Shown: positions 23,430 through 35,287 of the stretch, piece by piece | Numbering within the stretch: the stretch's first letter is position 1 | Layout of the letters: each line of letters opens with the position of its first letter | NCBI RefSeq assembly: GCF_907164915.1 | Contig: NC_061863.1 | Location: 3,464,340-3,528,339, forward strand | DNA length: 64,000 nt | Direction: 5' to 3' | Source: Impatiens glandulifera | Lineage: Eukaryota; Streptophyta; Magnoliopsida; Ericales; Balsaminaceae | Position numbers and translations under genes: made by a program | The notes under the pieces: model-generated | Seen by the model: the letters and a program-made list of their open reading frames with translations, nothing else | Database searches by the model: none | Told to the model about the DNA's origin: nothing

Positions 23430-24690
23430 AGATAGTTTGAGAGGTATTGCAAAAGTCTCCGCCTAGAATTGGGGATGTCTAAACTTGGCAATCTTTTTTC
23501 TAATAAATGTGTTGTTTTCATTTGTTAGTATTTTTTTTGGACTCAACGGTCACAAGCCAAACAAATTTCACCTTTTTCTCAACGGTGTCTATTTATTTTA
23601 TCTATTTTAAATTTTCAATTATTCCTATATATAAAATGGGATTCCAATCATTTATTATTTAAAAAAAAATCAAATATTTTAAAGATCTAACATTGTTAGG
23701 TTTGAATTATATGAATAATTACTAATCGATTATATTAATTTAAATATATTTTTTTATTAAAATTTTATAATTCAACTTCAAGCCTATAAGTATTCCTAAA
23801 TAATTCAAAATATATTATTAATTAATTGCAACCAAAATGAGAACTGGACATAGGTTTTGGAAAAAACTTAGCTCTGACCTTCTTCATTGAAGTTATTTAT
23901 ATAATTCATTAAATAAGTTTATTTGAATTGAAGAAATAAATAATATTTTAATAATTAATATAAATGTGAGCAAGGCCTTACAATTGGACAGACAAGTAGC
24001 TCCTCATCATAATAATTTACATCATGTTTTGAATTTGTAGTCAATAATAAGATTAATTTATCATCCAAATCAAAATTTAGTTACAATTTTTTTTTCAATT
24101 TGCCAAAAGAAAATGTAATTACTTGTGACTAATACAATATATAATGATAAAGAATTCTTATATTCAATTTTCATGAAAAGGATTGAGTTGAAATGAGGTT
24201 ATTAATTCAAGCTTATTTGGATGTGGTATGAAGGATCATCTCTAAATCAAGCAAGTCGGGCATCCCATCTTCTAATACAGTTCATTTAATAAAACAAATA
24301 AATTTTTAAGGTTAAATTTACTAATTTTTTAATATAAAAGTATTATGCCTTCCAATCTTATTAAAAAAAAATTTCACTAACATGAATGTAGGTATAAATG
24401 AAGTTACTTTATTTTGTATTATAAATATTTTAATTTATATTTATAATTTTAATATAAATAAATAAAAACAGTCATATAATATTATATTAAAACAGTTGAT
24501 TATATATTTATTATAAAAATATTTTGTTAAATTTAAGTTATATATAAATTCAAATAATTTATAACACTCCAATTTTTTTTAAAATAGGTTAACTCGCACT
24601 GATTTATAAATTATTATCAGAATTTCCGTTTGTTTACACAGTCAATTATATAAACAAAATAACAACATTATATCTTTTAAATATTATTTT
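23430..24690. other. AT-rich intergenic DNA
   Basis: Upstream region of the LRX gene followed by featureless AT-rich sequence. No exon or RNA gene was recognised. Confidence 0.45.
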
Positions 24691-25317
24691 TTTAACTAGT
24701 ATTTTACACTAAACTATCTCATTATATTATTAACATCTCATTATTTCAGTTCACAGTCTCATTCACATATTTGATATCCATTATATTTTGTTACTCTCAA
24801 CGGAGTCCTCACAACTAATCTTGTAATCTCATTCTGATTATTTTATATTAAACTATCTCATCATATAAGTAACATTTACTCACTTCGATTAAGCGAACAA
24901 ACTCATTCATATATATTTAACTACCATTATTTCTTGTTCTCCAAATAAACTTTTAGTACTTAATTTCCTAACCCTACTCCGAATATTTTGTACTCAATCA
25001 TCTCATCATTATCGACTTCTTACCATTATTTTGGCTAACTAATCATCTCACATTCACTATTTAACAACCACATATTTCATTATTTCCTCAATCGAACTCT
25101 CATTATTATTCTCGTGATCATATTTCGAACATCTTGTACAATCTCATCATTATAGGCTTTTTATCGTCAATTCGGCCAATTAACAATCTCATTCACATAT
25201 TAACCATCACATATCCCTAATTAACATTTTTGTACTAATTTTATGACCTCAATTAGAGCATTTTGTACCACAACCATCTCATCGTTAATAACATTTAAAC
25301 ATCACTTCAGTCAACTA
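24690..25317 (+). repeat. ~143-bp tandem repeat, left part
   Basis: A phrase like CTCATTCACATATTTAACCA recurs at about 24758, 24901, 25045 and 25187, each followed by related blocks (..TTTTGTAC..AACCATCTCATC.., ..CTTCGACCAA..). The period is 143-144 bp with strong divergence. The series resumes at 34435 after the copia element, which therefore split it. Confidence 0.7.
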
Positions 25318-25517
25318 TGTTGAAATTAATGTTTCTTTTAATTAATAGTAGTATTGATAAAGGGCATATAAAAGGTTGTGCTACTTAATCATAGGGTATG
25401 TGAAGATTTTATCTTGTTTATATAATTACCTAAGGATGGTATGGATGAGATATCACAAATAAAATAAAACATTTATTTTGTATCTTCTCTTCCCTATTTT
25501 TCTCTTTAAACCCAACA
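25318..25517 (+). repeat. Copia 5' LTR
   Basis: 200 bp, starting TG and ending CA. Similar throughout to 34238-34434, with scattered substitutions and small indels that point to an old insertion. Confidence 0.9.
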
Positions 25518-25535
25518 TATATGATATCAAAGCTT
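25518..25535 (+). promoter_or_regulatory. Copia primer binding site
   Basis: ATATGATATCAAAGC just after the 5' LTR matches the usual copia primer site complementary to initiator tRNA-Met (TGGTATCAGAGC) apart from a few substitutions. Confidence 0.7.
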
Positions 25536-25545
25536 TGAGATTGAT

Positions 25546-26452
25546 TCGTGGCGATGTTAGAAGATGCTTTGCCGATTTGAGGAGCCCAACTCGTTTTCGA
25601 CGGAGAAGATTATGATTATTGGAGTGTTATGATGAAGACACTCTTTCTATCACAAGATTTGTGGGATTTAGTGGAGAACGGATACACTAAAGAACCGAAT
25701 GTCGTAGGATCATCAGATCGGTCCTCCGATAAAAAGTTAAAGGAGAACAAAAAGAAGGATGCGAAGGCCTTGTTTATTATTCAACAAAGTGTCTCTCGTA
25801 AGCTTTTTCCGAGAATAATTGAAATTAATACATCTAAAGAAGCATGGGATATATTGCAAAAGAAGTTTGAAAGGACTGACAAAATGAAGATAGTGAAGCT
25901 CCTGATTGTCAAACGAGAGTTTCAAAATTTGAGGATGAATGAGAAAGATACTCTACAAGAGTACTTCTCAAGGGTGATCGACGTTGTAAACCAAATCAAG
26001 TGTTTTGGCGACGACATGACCGACAAAAAAGATTTGCAAGAAGATTTTGATAAGTCTTTCTCTGAAGTATGACAATATGGTGGTCATCACTGAATAAATG
26101 AAAGACCTCTCGTCACTTAGTATTCACAATTTGATAGGTCCTCTTGAAATACATGAACAATAGATGAAACGTCAGATTAAAGCTTCCCTCGATAGTGTCT
26201 TTCAATCAAAAGTGAGTGTAAAAGAAGACTCTACTGAAAGCTCAAGTAAATGTCAATATTCTCGTGATGATTGAAGTTATGAAAGAGGTTGAGGATGTGG
26301 TCGAGGGGGAGGAAGAAACTTCCATGATAACAAATTTTGCCATCATTGTAAAAAAATCGAGTCACGTTAAAGAAAATTTTTATCACGAAGGTAAACCTCA
26401 ATGTTTTAATTGTAAGAGGTTTGGTCATATGAAAAAAGATTGTCAAGAGTAA
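25546..26452 (+). pseudogene. Copia gag remnant with zinc knuckle
   Basis: The frame at 25629-26072 encodes a typical copia gag segment (MMKTLFLSQDLWDLVENG, then AWDILQKKFE and EYFSRVIDVVNQ). It breaks at 26072 and the reading frame shifts. A CCHC knuckle (CFNCKRFGHMKKDC) is found at about 26400-26450 in another frame, again ended by a stop. Gag would package the element RNA. This copy carries several frame breaks and is inactive. Confidence 0.85.
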
Positions 26453-26529
26453 GCCAATTACACCGAGGAGAAAAAGAATTGTGAAATTGATGGAAACATA
26501 TTTTTTCCATGTCAAGAACCTATCGGCAA

Positions 26530-27252
26530 AAATAATAACAAGTCGTATGTTGATAGTGGGTGCAACAATCATATGACCGGAGACAGGTTGATTTTTTGCA
26601 AACTTAACAAGAGAGACACAACTCGAATCACAATGGGTAATGGTGCTTTGGTAAAATCAAATGGAAGAGGTACAATTAGAGTAGATTCAAAGAAAGGTAA
26701 ATTGTTAATCCATGATTTGTTGTTTGTTTCGAATTTAGCTCAAAATTTACTAAGTGTTGGGCAACTCATGTAAAATAGTCATACACTTTACTTCATTGAT
26801 GATTATTGTAAAATTTTTGACAAGAAAAGTAATAGAGAGTTGATAGCGGTTGTCAAGATGGAGAGGAATCGAAATTTTCCACTTAATCTTAAACCCGCAA
26901 GTTGTGTATCGATGAAGGTTAATGTTGAAGATATGTCATGGTTGTGGCATAAACAACTTGGGCATGTGAACTTTGAGAGCTTGAAATTGCTGAGCAGAAG
27001 AAATATGGTGTATGGGTTGCCAAATATTGAAGACAATCATGATGTTTGTGAGGCATGTGCTCTTGTAAAAATCCATTGAGAGACGTTTCCGAAAGAGAAA
27101 GCTTCGAGAGAAAAAGCATTGTTGGAGCTCGTTCACAACGAAATTTGTGGTCCGATGTCCACAAAATCTCCCAGAGGTAACCAATACTTTATCACTTTTA
27201 TCGACGATTTTTCAAGAATGTGTTGGGTCTATTTTTTAGGCAAAAAGAGATT
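26530..27252 (+). pseudogene. Copia protease and integrase N-terminal remnant
   Basis: The protease core DSGCNNHMTGD lies near 26555-26585, followed by LLFVSNLAQNLLSVGQL. The pre-integrase domain (LWHKQLGHVNFESL, C..C knuckle near 27050) and the start of the integrase core (FIDDFSRMCWVYFLGKK) follow, with in-frame stops at 26771 and 27078. The sequence ends abruptly at 27252 where the foreign insert begins. Confidence 0.85.
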
Positions 27253-27829
27253 GTTGTTGTAAGTATACAAATTTGACATACCCCAATTTATAATAATATT
27301 ATTAATTTAAAATAATATTTTTAATTCAAAATAATCAAAAAGAGAGATTAAGACTAAATTAGGATTAACTATTGTGATAATTAAACCCTAATTAGAAGAA
27401 AAAAATTGGGTAAAATATTTTATTTATTTTACCCAAATTAAACTAAAATAAGGGGTTGAAATAATTTTAAACATAAATTTTGTATAATTTATGGCTTAAA
27501 ATAATTAAATAAATACCCAAAAATACTCAAAAATAAAATAAATAAACATAATTTTTATTATATTGTCAAAAATATTTGTGTATTAATTTGGTGAATAAAA
27601 ATGAAAAAAATGGTAAAAATTCAATTTTAAATAACCCTTTTATTAAAAATAAAAACTGATAATCTAGTTTGGTATAAAATAAGGGAATTAGCTGCAGCAG
27701 ATATTTCATCCATCGGATCAGCGCTAGATTTTGATCCAACGCCTAGAAACACGCCGCATAGCCGGTTGTAACCAAAGTAGTGCGCGTTCGGGTCCACACG
27801 GGATCAGCTATCGGGACGTTAACCCCGTT

Positions 27830-28726
27830 TGTAACATCCCAAAAATCAGCTTTTCATGACCGAGAATCATCGGTCCTAGCTGAGACTTAGGACCGAGGAT
27901 ACTAGAACCCAGGACCCGAGTGGTCCGACCGATGATCCTGCAGATTATGAATTATCAGGCCAGCCATCTTTCTAAATTATCTTTTAAAACTCACACAATG
28001 CTATTTATTCATGTATTTTATATAAACGATGCATAATGTTTTCAAAGCATGTTTTCATTTCATGTCCATGATTTCTATAGAATGACGTTTTATAGAAGGG
28101 ATATGGAATCAAAGTGATAATGATGAAGGAATTGATGGTATGGGAGGAGGGCTACCAAAATGAGCTCTGGTAGTCTAATTCCAAAATATTGGCAGTATAA
28201 TATGGGACTGACTTCTAAAGATGAGCTCTCAGAATATCTACCCACACAAACATGTGTCCAAACAGGTTGTGGACTTTAGAGATAGACTCCGAAAAGTTCC
28301 CTTCCAAATATGTGCTCAAACTGGATTCCTAACTTTCAGGATCAGCTCTGAAAGTAAAGGGCCAAACATGTGCTCAAGATGTAACTATATATTCGGTAAT
28401 GATGATATACCCTTAAAAACCCTCATGTATGCAATGTAGTATAACTGTCTTTTAATGTATTCTTTTAAATGTTTGATGGGTCTATCGACTCACTATGCTT
28501 GTGTGATGTAGGAACTCAACCATGGTTTTTAATGACAGGTGAAGGGAGATTTGGAGTAGAGAGCATGGTACAGGAGATGCATGTGTAAAGAGGGACCGAG
28601 ACCGTATGACCGACTTTTACATCACCATTTCAATAGTCATGATAAAAAGGCATCCTAGCACTTCTGCATTTATGACCGAAATTACGTTGAATTAGGTACA
28701 GAAAAATAGGATTTTAGGGCCTTACA
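27830..28726 (+). mobile_element. Gypsy-like solo LTR
   Basis: 897 bp beginning TGTAACATCCC and ending CTTACA, flanked on both sides by CCGTT (27825-27829 and 28727-28731). The terminal sequences match chromovirus/Tekay-type gypsy LTRs. No internal region is present, so it is a solo LTR left by recombination. A 72-codon open frame inside it has no recognisable content. Confidence 0.85.
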
Positions 28727-29088
28727 CCGTTAGCCCAGACACTTTAGTGACCGACGGAAGGCCAACGGAACGCAACGACGCATTTTATTTAAACAAAACG
28801 ACGTCGTTTTGTTCATCTTTTTCGTGAGGCCAGAGGAACTTACCATAAAACTAGGATTATAAGTCAAAATCCACCATTGAACTAGTCTACCAAGTAAAAA
28901 ACAAAAACGAAGAAGAACTTCAAAAGAAAATCCGAAGATGAATTCAACTATGAAACCGACCTAGCTCGGATTTAAATAGTCACAACCTATTTAAAGAATT
29001 TTGGAGAACTTCGACTACTATCTTTTTGAAGAAATCGTTACAGCGATCTAGACTTCGATCTAGGGCTTAGGAAAGCTTCCTTCAGATC

Positions 29089-31771
29089 TAGGCATGGCAA
29101 ATTTCCGGGGTTCGGAGGACCCGACCCGGACCCAAACTGAACCGAACCCGATTTTGCTCCCAAAAAAATGGGTATTTAAATTACTCGAAATATCGGTTCG
29201 GAACCGATGGGTACCCGGACCCGAACTAGACCAAGTTTTTTTGAAACAATTTTTATTTTATTTATTTAATTAATTTTAAAAAGTTAATATATTTTTAGTT
29301 TATTTTTATATTTAAAATTGATCAAAATTTTAATATTTTTAAAATATTAGATGATACATTAAAAAAAAATTAACGTGTTTTAAGCTTTAAAAAATTATTT
29401 AATAAAAACAATTATAAATATTATATTAAATAAAATAAACAATCTATTAAAAAAAACTTTCATTTTCTCTAACCTAACATTCATTTCTTCCTCATCTCTT
29501 ACTTTCTCTTATTTTTATTCATTTTCTTCCTTATCTCTTATTTTCTCTCTTATTTTCAGTTTTTCTACCAGAATTGTATTCATCCTAAATATAACTTAGG
29601 TAAGAATGAAATTATGTAAACGAAAGGCAGCGGAAATGCAAAAGAGAAAGAGAATTTGATGCTAGGTCGGAAATGACGTCAACAGGAACGGAAGATGGAT
29701 AACCAGAAAAAAAATTAATTATTGAAATTTCTTTCGGGTACCCGAAATCGAACCGGATCCAAACCGGAACTGATCAGTTCCAACTAGAGCTGGGCATCGT
29801 GCATAAACGTTCGTATCTGACTCGGGCAAACCGTGTTAGACTCTTAATCGTGTCGTGTTTCAATCTTATCTGTGTCATATCGTGTCTTAATCCACTCAAA
29901 ATATTATGATTCACAGACTCTTTTGTGTCGTGTTATTCGTGTTTACGAGTTTATTCGTGTCGTGCTACTCGTGTTTAAATTCGTGTTTCGTGTTATTCCG
30001 ACTAGATTTTGTCGTCGTGTCAACACAATGTGTCTTGACACACTCATTTAATTATTTATTTATATATATTAAATTATATTGTTAGTAAAAATGATAAAAT
30101 AAGATTATTAATTTATTTTAATTTAGAAAATTTAAATTAATTTAATAAGTTAAATATATTAAATTTATTTAAAAAGTTATTAATATGTAAAATGTGTAAA
30201 TATAAATTTTAACATATTCTTTCATAAATAATAATTTAAATATCAATTATTTAAAATGTGTTTTAAACATAAAATAATTATTCTAATAAAATTAATTAAA
30301 TTTGTTGTTATAAAGTTATTAATTTATTTAATATATATATTAAGTTAGTTAAATATGATAAATATGAAATTTTATAATTTTTAAATATTATATAAGAATT
30401 TATACCTAATTATTTAATTGGGTATATGATATTTATTATTATTATAAATAATTAAAAGTAGTGGAGATTTTTTATGATAAAATAAAGTTTATTTTTTAAA
30501 ATGTTTTATTAATTTTTAAAATTTTAGAGTGATTTAAGATTTTTTTTAAATATTTAGTGATATACAAATATTAATAAATTATTATTGCAAGTAGTGGACA
30601 CTTTTTTAGGAAAAAAATATTATAATTAATATATTATTAATTTTGTATTTAATATAATTAAAAGTAGTTTGAAATTTTTTAGGTTAAAATAAATTTCTAC
30701 AACTATTCACTATTGCATTTATTTTTGAATTAATATTAATTTTATAAATTATAATTTTATTTAATTAATAATATTATTTTAATCTTTTTATTTTATAATT
30801 TTTTGGTTAGTTAAAGTTTTTTATTAACTTATAAAATTTTGGAGTGATTTAAGATTTTTAAAATAATTAATGATAAACAATTAAATATGTGATCAGTTAG
30901 TTAGTTAGTAGGAGACTTGGAAGAGACGTGATAATTTGATAATATTAATGTGAAGGTTGGTAGTTTGAGTAAGAAAATGGAAAAAAAAGTAAGAAAGGTG
31001 GGTACGTAGCAATTAATCCAATTATAAATATATATTATTATATCATTAAAATTAAAATTATTATCATATATTTAATATTTAATAATATATTTAATATTTA
31101 ATGTATTAACACTAATTAAAATTATAAATAATTAAATAATTAATAAGTAATTAATAAAAGTAATATTGAAAAGAATTATTAATAGACTCACAATTCTATT
31201 CATATAATTTATTTATATTTTAATTTATATTATTTAAGTTAATATTTTTTTTTATTGTATTTTAGTATTTTTAATTATAATTATTATATTTATAAAATAA
31301 ATAATTTATTAATTAAATAAAAATATAATAGGTTTTAGAGAATGTTAACGTGAGTAGTTAAGTCATGTGAGTAATTGTGTTTATGTCATTTCGTGTGTGT
31401 AGGGTTTAGGGTTTAGGGTTTAAGGTATACCCGTGCTCGTGTCGTGCTTATATTTGTGTAGTGTTTATACTCGTAATGTGTCTGTGTCGACTCCTAACTG
31501 TGTTACGATCGTATAAACTCATAATCGTGTTGTGATCGTGGTGTCTCGTGCTTGTATCGTGTCAACCTAAGACCCGAGTGAGATAATATCGTATCGTGTC
31601 GTTCTGTATAAATATCGTGTTGGATCGTATTGGTTCGTATTTATCCAACTCATTGCCCAACTCTAGTTCCGACCCGAAATTACTCGGAACCGAAAAACAA
31701 GAAAATTACCTGAACCGATCGGTTTGATTCTTTTGGGTACCCGACCCGTCGGGGCTAAAATTCCATGCCTA
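29089..31771. mobile_element. Non-autonomous hAT transposon (outer)
   Basis: The ends are TAGGCATGGCAA on the left and the complement of TAGGCATGGAAT on the right. A perfect 8-bp target duplication TTCAGATC flanks it (29081-29088 and 31772-31779). Subterminal DNA is rich in GGTACCCG and GGAACCG motifs on both sides. Without the inner hAT it is about 0.8 kb and has no transposase. Confidence 0.9.
29785..31665. mobile_element. Non-autonomous hAT transposon (inner)
   Basis: 1881 bp with termini TAGAGCTGGGCA and the complement of TAGAGTTGGGCA, flanked by GTTCCAAC (29777-29784) and GTTCCGAC (31666-31673), an 8-bp duplication with one difference. Both ends are full of TCGTGT/ACACGA motifs, probable subterminal transposase sites. 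The core is extremely AT-rich and non-coding. The fragments at 335-820 and 1003-1492 belong to the same family. A TTTAGGG triple repeat lies near 31400-31425. Confidence 0.88.
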
Positions 31772-32464
31772 TTCAGATCATTGGAATGTTCTCCAATCAC
31801 TAGTAAACTTCCAGACCTACTATAATTCAAGTTAGGATTCAAAATTGGATTTTTCCAAGTTCGATCGGGTTGATCTTATTTAGGGCTTAATCTCGTTCTT
31901 TCTTTAGTTGAAATCAACCCCTAGATGATTTTTAAGCTTTTGTCGAAAGAGATTTCATCAATTTAACCACAATAAAAAAAAACCCAAATTTTATTAAAAA
32001 ATTTAGAAATTTTGAATTTTGTGTTCTTGAACTTTTAAGCTTAAATTTTGATTCAAATAGTTGCCTAACATGTTTGTGAACATGTTATGATGATTTTCAA
32101 ATCATAAAACATACATCCAGATCATGTTTGATCGAACTGAAATTTTTGAAATAAAAAGTTTGAATTTTAGTTTTAAAAGTTATTATATAGCTCAATTGAT
32201 GTTCTTCTTTTGGCTGTGTTCGACAATAAACTTCATTTGAAAGCCGTTGGAACAAGAATTAGGCCATGAGATAGCCTAAATCAAAAGTTCTCAAATCTTA
32301 CCCTATAAATTGGGTTGAGAAATCGATCGTCTTAAAGCTCGATTGATCGGGTTTAGGATTAGGGATTATAATCACTACATCCATATGAGTTGTTAGAAAC
32401 TTACATATCATGTTTTCATGATCTGTATCAAAAGATACAAACCTGCAATCTTTATACTAAATGA

Positions 32465-32885
32465 AGAACACTCGGTCCTCTTGGACCGAGTCCTGTAAGA
32501 CCAAGAACCGATGCTCTTGAGTTAGGACCAAGCCCTAGGACCGATGTTATTGAGTTAGGAGTGAGCCCTAGGACTAGTGTTTTTGAGCTAGGACTGAGAA
32601 ATCTGACCAAAGGTTTTCACTTAGGACCGAGAGGTCTGACATTGGACCGAGACTCCCAATACCCACAACCAAGAAATCTAGATTTGGGACCGAGACTCCC
32701 AGACCTAGGACCGAATAATCCGAGTTCAGGATCGAGACTCCCAAACCTAGAACCGGACAATCCGAGTTCAGGACCGAAACTCCCAAACCTAGGGCCGAAC
32801 CCACTAGTCCTCTAACCGAGTATCCCCAGCCCTAATCTAGACCACCCTCGGTCTAGACCGAGCCCATCCAGTCCTAGACCGGTAA
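32465..32885 (+). repeat. GGACCGAG-rich degenerate short repeat
   Basis: Dozens of copies of GGACCGAG and TAGGACCGA variants at irregular 15-30 bp spacing. The same motif is scattered at 27870-27950 in the gypsy-like solo LTR. Open frames on both strands here are products of the repeat. Confidence 0.6.
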
Positions 32886-33659
32886 AACCCTATGCCTATT
32901 TGGTTCTACTTTTCAAAATCCAAAGTTATTTTTGTAATTTTGAAACCCCAATCCATTTTCAAATAATCACAAAATGTTAGAAAATGATTTTTAATAATAT
33001 TTTCGGGATATTTCCCAAACAAATATTTTGAGCCCCGTTTGGAATTTAGTTTTAAATTCTAATACTTTTTTGATATTTTTCAGGTCTTGTACTCAATCTT
33101 ATATAAACACAATTACAGATATGCACTTCTAAATAATTTTGTACAATTATTTACGTAATCTAAACTTATCTTTGTTTAGGACCCCAAACTAATTAAAGGA
33201 AATAAATGTTATAAATAAATCGTTTAATGGCCAAACTTTTGAAAATATAAAACCGTTTTCAACAGGCGCGGAGGAAATAATACGAAATCCCTTTTCTAAG
33301 CGTAATCAAATAACGAACCCTTATGGAAACTCTAGTATAAAATACGTTTATACACGTATATTTTACTAATTTTTCTAAAATCAGTTGGCGACTCTGTTTT
33401 CAAATAAATAATCTTTTTAATTAATTATGTTTGATTAATTTAAATCGAAATTCAATCAAATTATCATTTGATTATAACAAATCCCAAAATTAATAAAATT
33501 TGAATAAAATTAATTATTTTTACATAGTTAATTTTAAAAGCAGCTAGGTACTGTCAAAATCTTTAAAAATAACTTTTTATTTAAAAAAATATATTTGACA
33601 TGCAAACTAATGTTGAACACATCAAACCTTAAGTCACCCTAGATCCGACACGTGCTAAG

Positions 33660-34190
33660 CTGCGGAATGGATTTTTCTAGGGGTTACAGTTGCGATACAT
33701 AAAAGGGACCATGGAGTATGGTCTCATGTTTGAAAGAAATAATAGTGAAGATGTCGAGTTGTTTGGATTCTGTGATAGCGATTGGGCTGGAAGCGTGGAT
33801 AACATGAAGAGTACGTTCGAGTATTATTTTTCACTCGGTTTAGGTATTTTTCATGGGCGTCGAAAAAGCAAGAGAGTTGCTCATTCCTCCGCAGAAGCCG
33901 ATTACGTATCGGCAATCGAAGCAACCAAACAAGTGGTTAACTTGGTTACGGAATATTTTAGAAGACATGGAGGAGAAACAAGACACGACAACGTTTTTTT
34001 TTGCGACAACAAATTGGCAATTGCTATGTCGAGAAATTCGGTATTTCATAGTCGAACAAAACACATAAACCTCAAGCATCACTACATTCATGAAGTGATG
34101 GATGATGAAGAAGTGATGATCAAACACATAAAGATCGGAGATCAACTTGCATATATCTTTACTAAAGCACTTTCTTGAAACAAATTCGTT
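33660..34190 (+). pseudogene. Copia RNase H remnant
   Basis: The frame 33690-34178 encodes the C-terminal part of a copia polyprotein: RYIKGTMEYGL at the RT/RNase H junction, GFCDSDWAGS with the first catalytic Asp, SSAEADYVS with the Glu, and FCDNKLAIAMS, then the KHI..HHYI and DQLAYIFTK tail. Length and order are normal for this domain. The upstream reverse transcriptase is missing. Confidence 0.88.
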
Positions 34191-34237
34191 CACTTACGAG
34201 ATTTGTTAGGCATGACCAACAAAAACATTAAGGGAAG

Positions 34238-34434
34238 TATTGAAATTAATATTTCTTTAATTAATAGTAATGTTGATTAGGGCATATGAAAGGTTGTGCT
34301 ACTTAATCATAAAGTATGTGAAGAGCTTATCTTGTTTATATAAATACCTAGGATGGTATGGATGACATATCACACATAAAATAAAACATTTCTTTTCGTA
34401 TCTTCTCTTTCCTATTTTTTCTTTAAATCCAACA
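34238..34434 (+). repeat. Copia 3' LTR
   Basis: 197 bp matching the 5' LTR. Its first bases are TA rather than TG, so the terminal dinucleotide has mutated. It is preceded by the purine tract AAGGGAAG. Confidence 0.88.
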
Positions 34435-34740
34435 AACTAACCATCTCATTCACATATTTAACCATAATTATCTATTATTTCAAGCGATCTTTTAGTACTT
34501 ATCTCATGACCTCACTCTAAACATTTTCTACCAAACCATTTCATATCGTTAACAACATCTTACCACAAGTTCGACCAATCATCTAACTCATTCACATATT
34601 TAAACACAACGTATCTCTTATTTTCTAATCGAACTTATTTTGCATCCAACCATCTCATGAGTACTATTGTACCAACGTCTACCACCACTTCAACCGTCAA
34701 CAATCTCATTATTCATTCATTCGGTCCAAGAGTTTATTGT
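34435..34740 (+). repeat. ~143-bp tandem repeat, right part
   Basis: Continuation of the array interrupted by copia. CTCATTCACATATTTAA recurs at about 34444 and 34587 and a last partial unit at about 34706, with the same internal blocks as at 24690-25317. Confidence 0.68.
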
Positions 34741-34936
34741 TTATTTTAGAATCTACGAGCTTAATAATCTATTAGCTAGCGTGTTTGTATTTTATTTTTC
34801 TTATTTTTCTTATTGTAATATTTTTTCCTTTTGTCTTATTTTATATTTTATCATTGTATTTAACCCTAAATCAAACTAAGTTAAAAAGAAACAAAATTTA
34901 AATATCTAACTCAAAGTTAGACCCTCAAATAGTATT

Positions 34937-34942
34937 TGGGCC
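34937..34942 (+). promoter_or_regulatory. Site II-type element upstream of P2
   Basis: TGGGCC, the TCP-binding site II core that often accompanies a telo-box in plant ribosomal-protein promoters. It lies about 165 bases upstream of the telo-box here. Confidence 0.45.
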
Positions 34943-35103
34943 ATTCAAAATTTGAATAATGAGGAAAATGACAAAAGAAAGTTGGTTTTGCAGAGAAAAT
35001 GCATCACAAAAAGCATGCCATATGTAATTATGCATGTACCATCAAATACCACTAGGGGCAGAGCGGTACAAACGAAGACCATCAGATATTAGCCCCCTCT
35101 TAA

Positions 35104-35111
35104 AACCCTAG
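35104..35111 (+). promoter_or_regulatory. Telo-box upstream of P2
   Basis: AAACCCTA about 180 bases before the P2 start codon, in the position where plant translation-machinery genes commonly carry this element. Confidence 0.6.
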
Positions 35112-35287
35112 AAAGAGAAACCTTTCTTCCTCATTCTCTCATTTTTCATTTCCTCTCATCAAGATCCATCCATCTTCAGGTTCTCTCTCTCTCTTCATTT
35201 CTCTTAACATATTATGTAATAGATCTTAGATCATTGCTTGATACGTTCAACATTCCTGATTTTATTTTGAATCTCCAGCATTGCAGA

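Larger units (their letters stand above)
27258..33688 (+). mobile_element. LTR-retrotransposon-derived insert (candidate long solo LTR)
   Basis: Begins TGTAAGTATAC and ends GGGGTTACA, so the outer bases are TGTAA/TTACA. It is flanked by GTTGT on the left and GTTGC on the right, a 5-bp duplication with one mismatch. The copia codons on the two sides stay in frame if the insert and one flank copy are removed. Subtracting the inner solo LTR and the hAT elements leaves about 2.8 kb without coding capacity, which fits one very long LTR or a non-coding derivative. GTTGGCGACTCTG at about 33384 resembles the tRNA-Arg primer region of Tat/Ogre-type elements, but its position inside the unit is unexplained. 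Confidence 0.55.
25318..34434 (+). mobile_element. Ty1/copia retrotransposon, defective, with nested inserts
   Basis: Bounded by two ~200-bp LTRs that begin TGTTGAAATTAAT (TATTG.. in the 3' copy) and end CCAACA. The 5-bp flank AACTA is present on both sides (25313-25317 and 34435-34439), a target site duplication. A tRNA-Met-type primer site follows the 5' LTR and a purine tract (AAGGGAAG) precedes the 3' LTR. Coding remnants in copia order are gag, zinc knuckle, protease, integrase start and RNase H, all on the plus strand. Most of integrase and the reverse transcriptase core are absent, so it cannot move by itself. A 6.4-kb foreign insert sits at the deletion point. Confidence 0.9.

Noticed and set aside
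28221..28439. A 72-codon frame inside the gypsy-like solo LTR
   Set aside because: It lies in LTR DNA bounded by a target duplication and has no recognisable domain.
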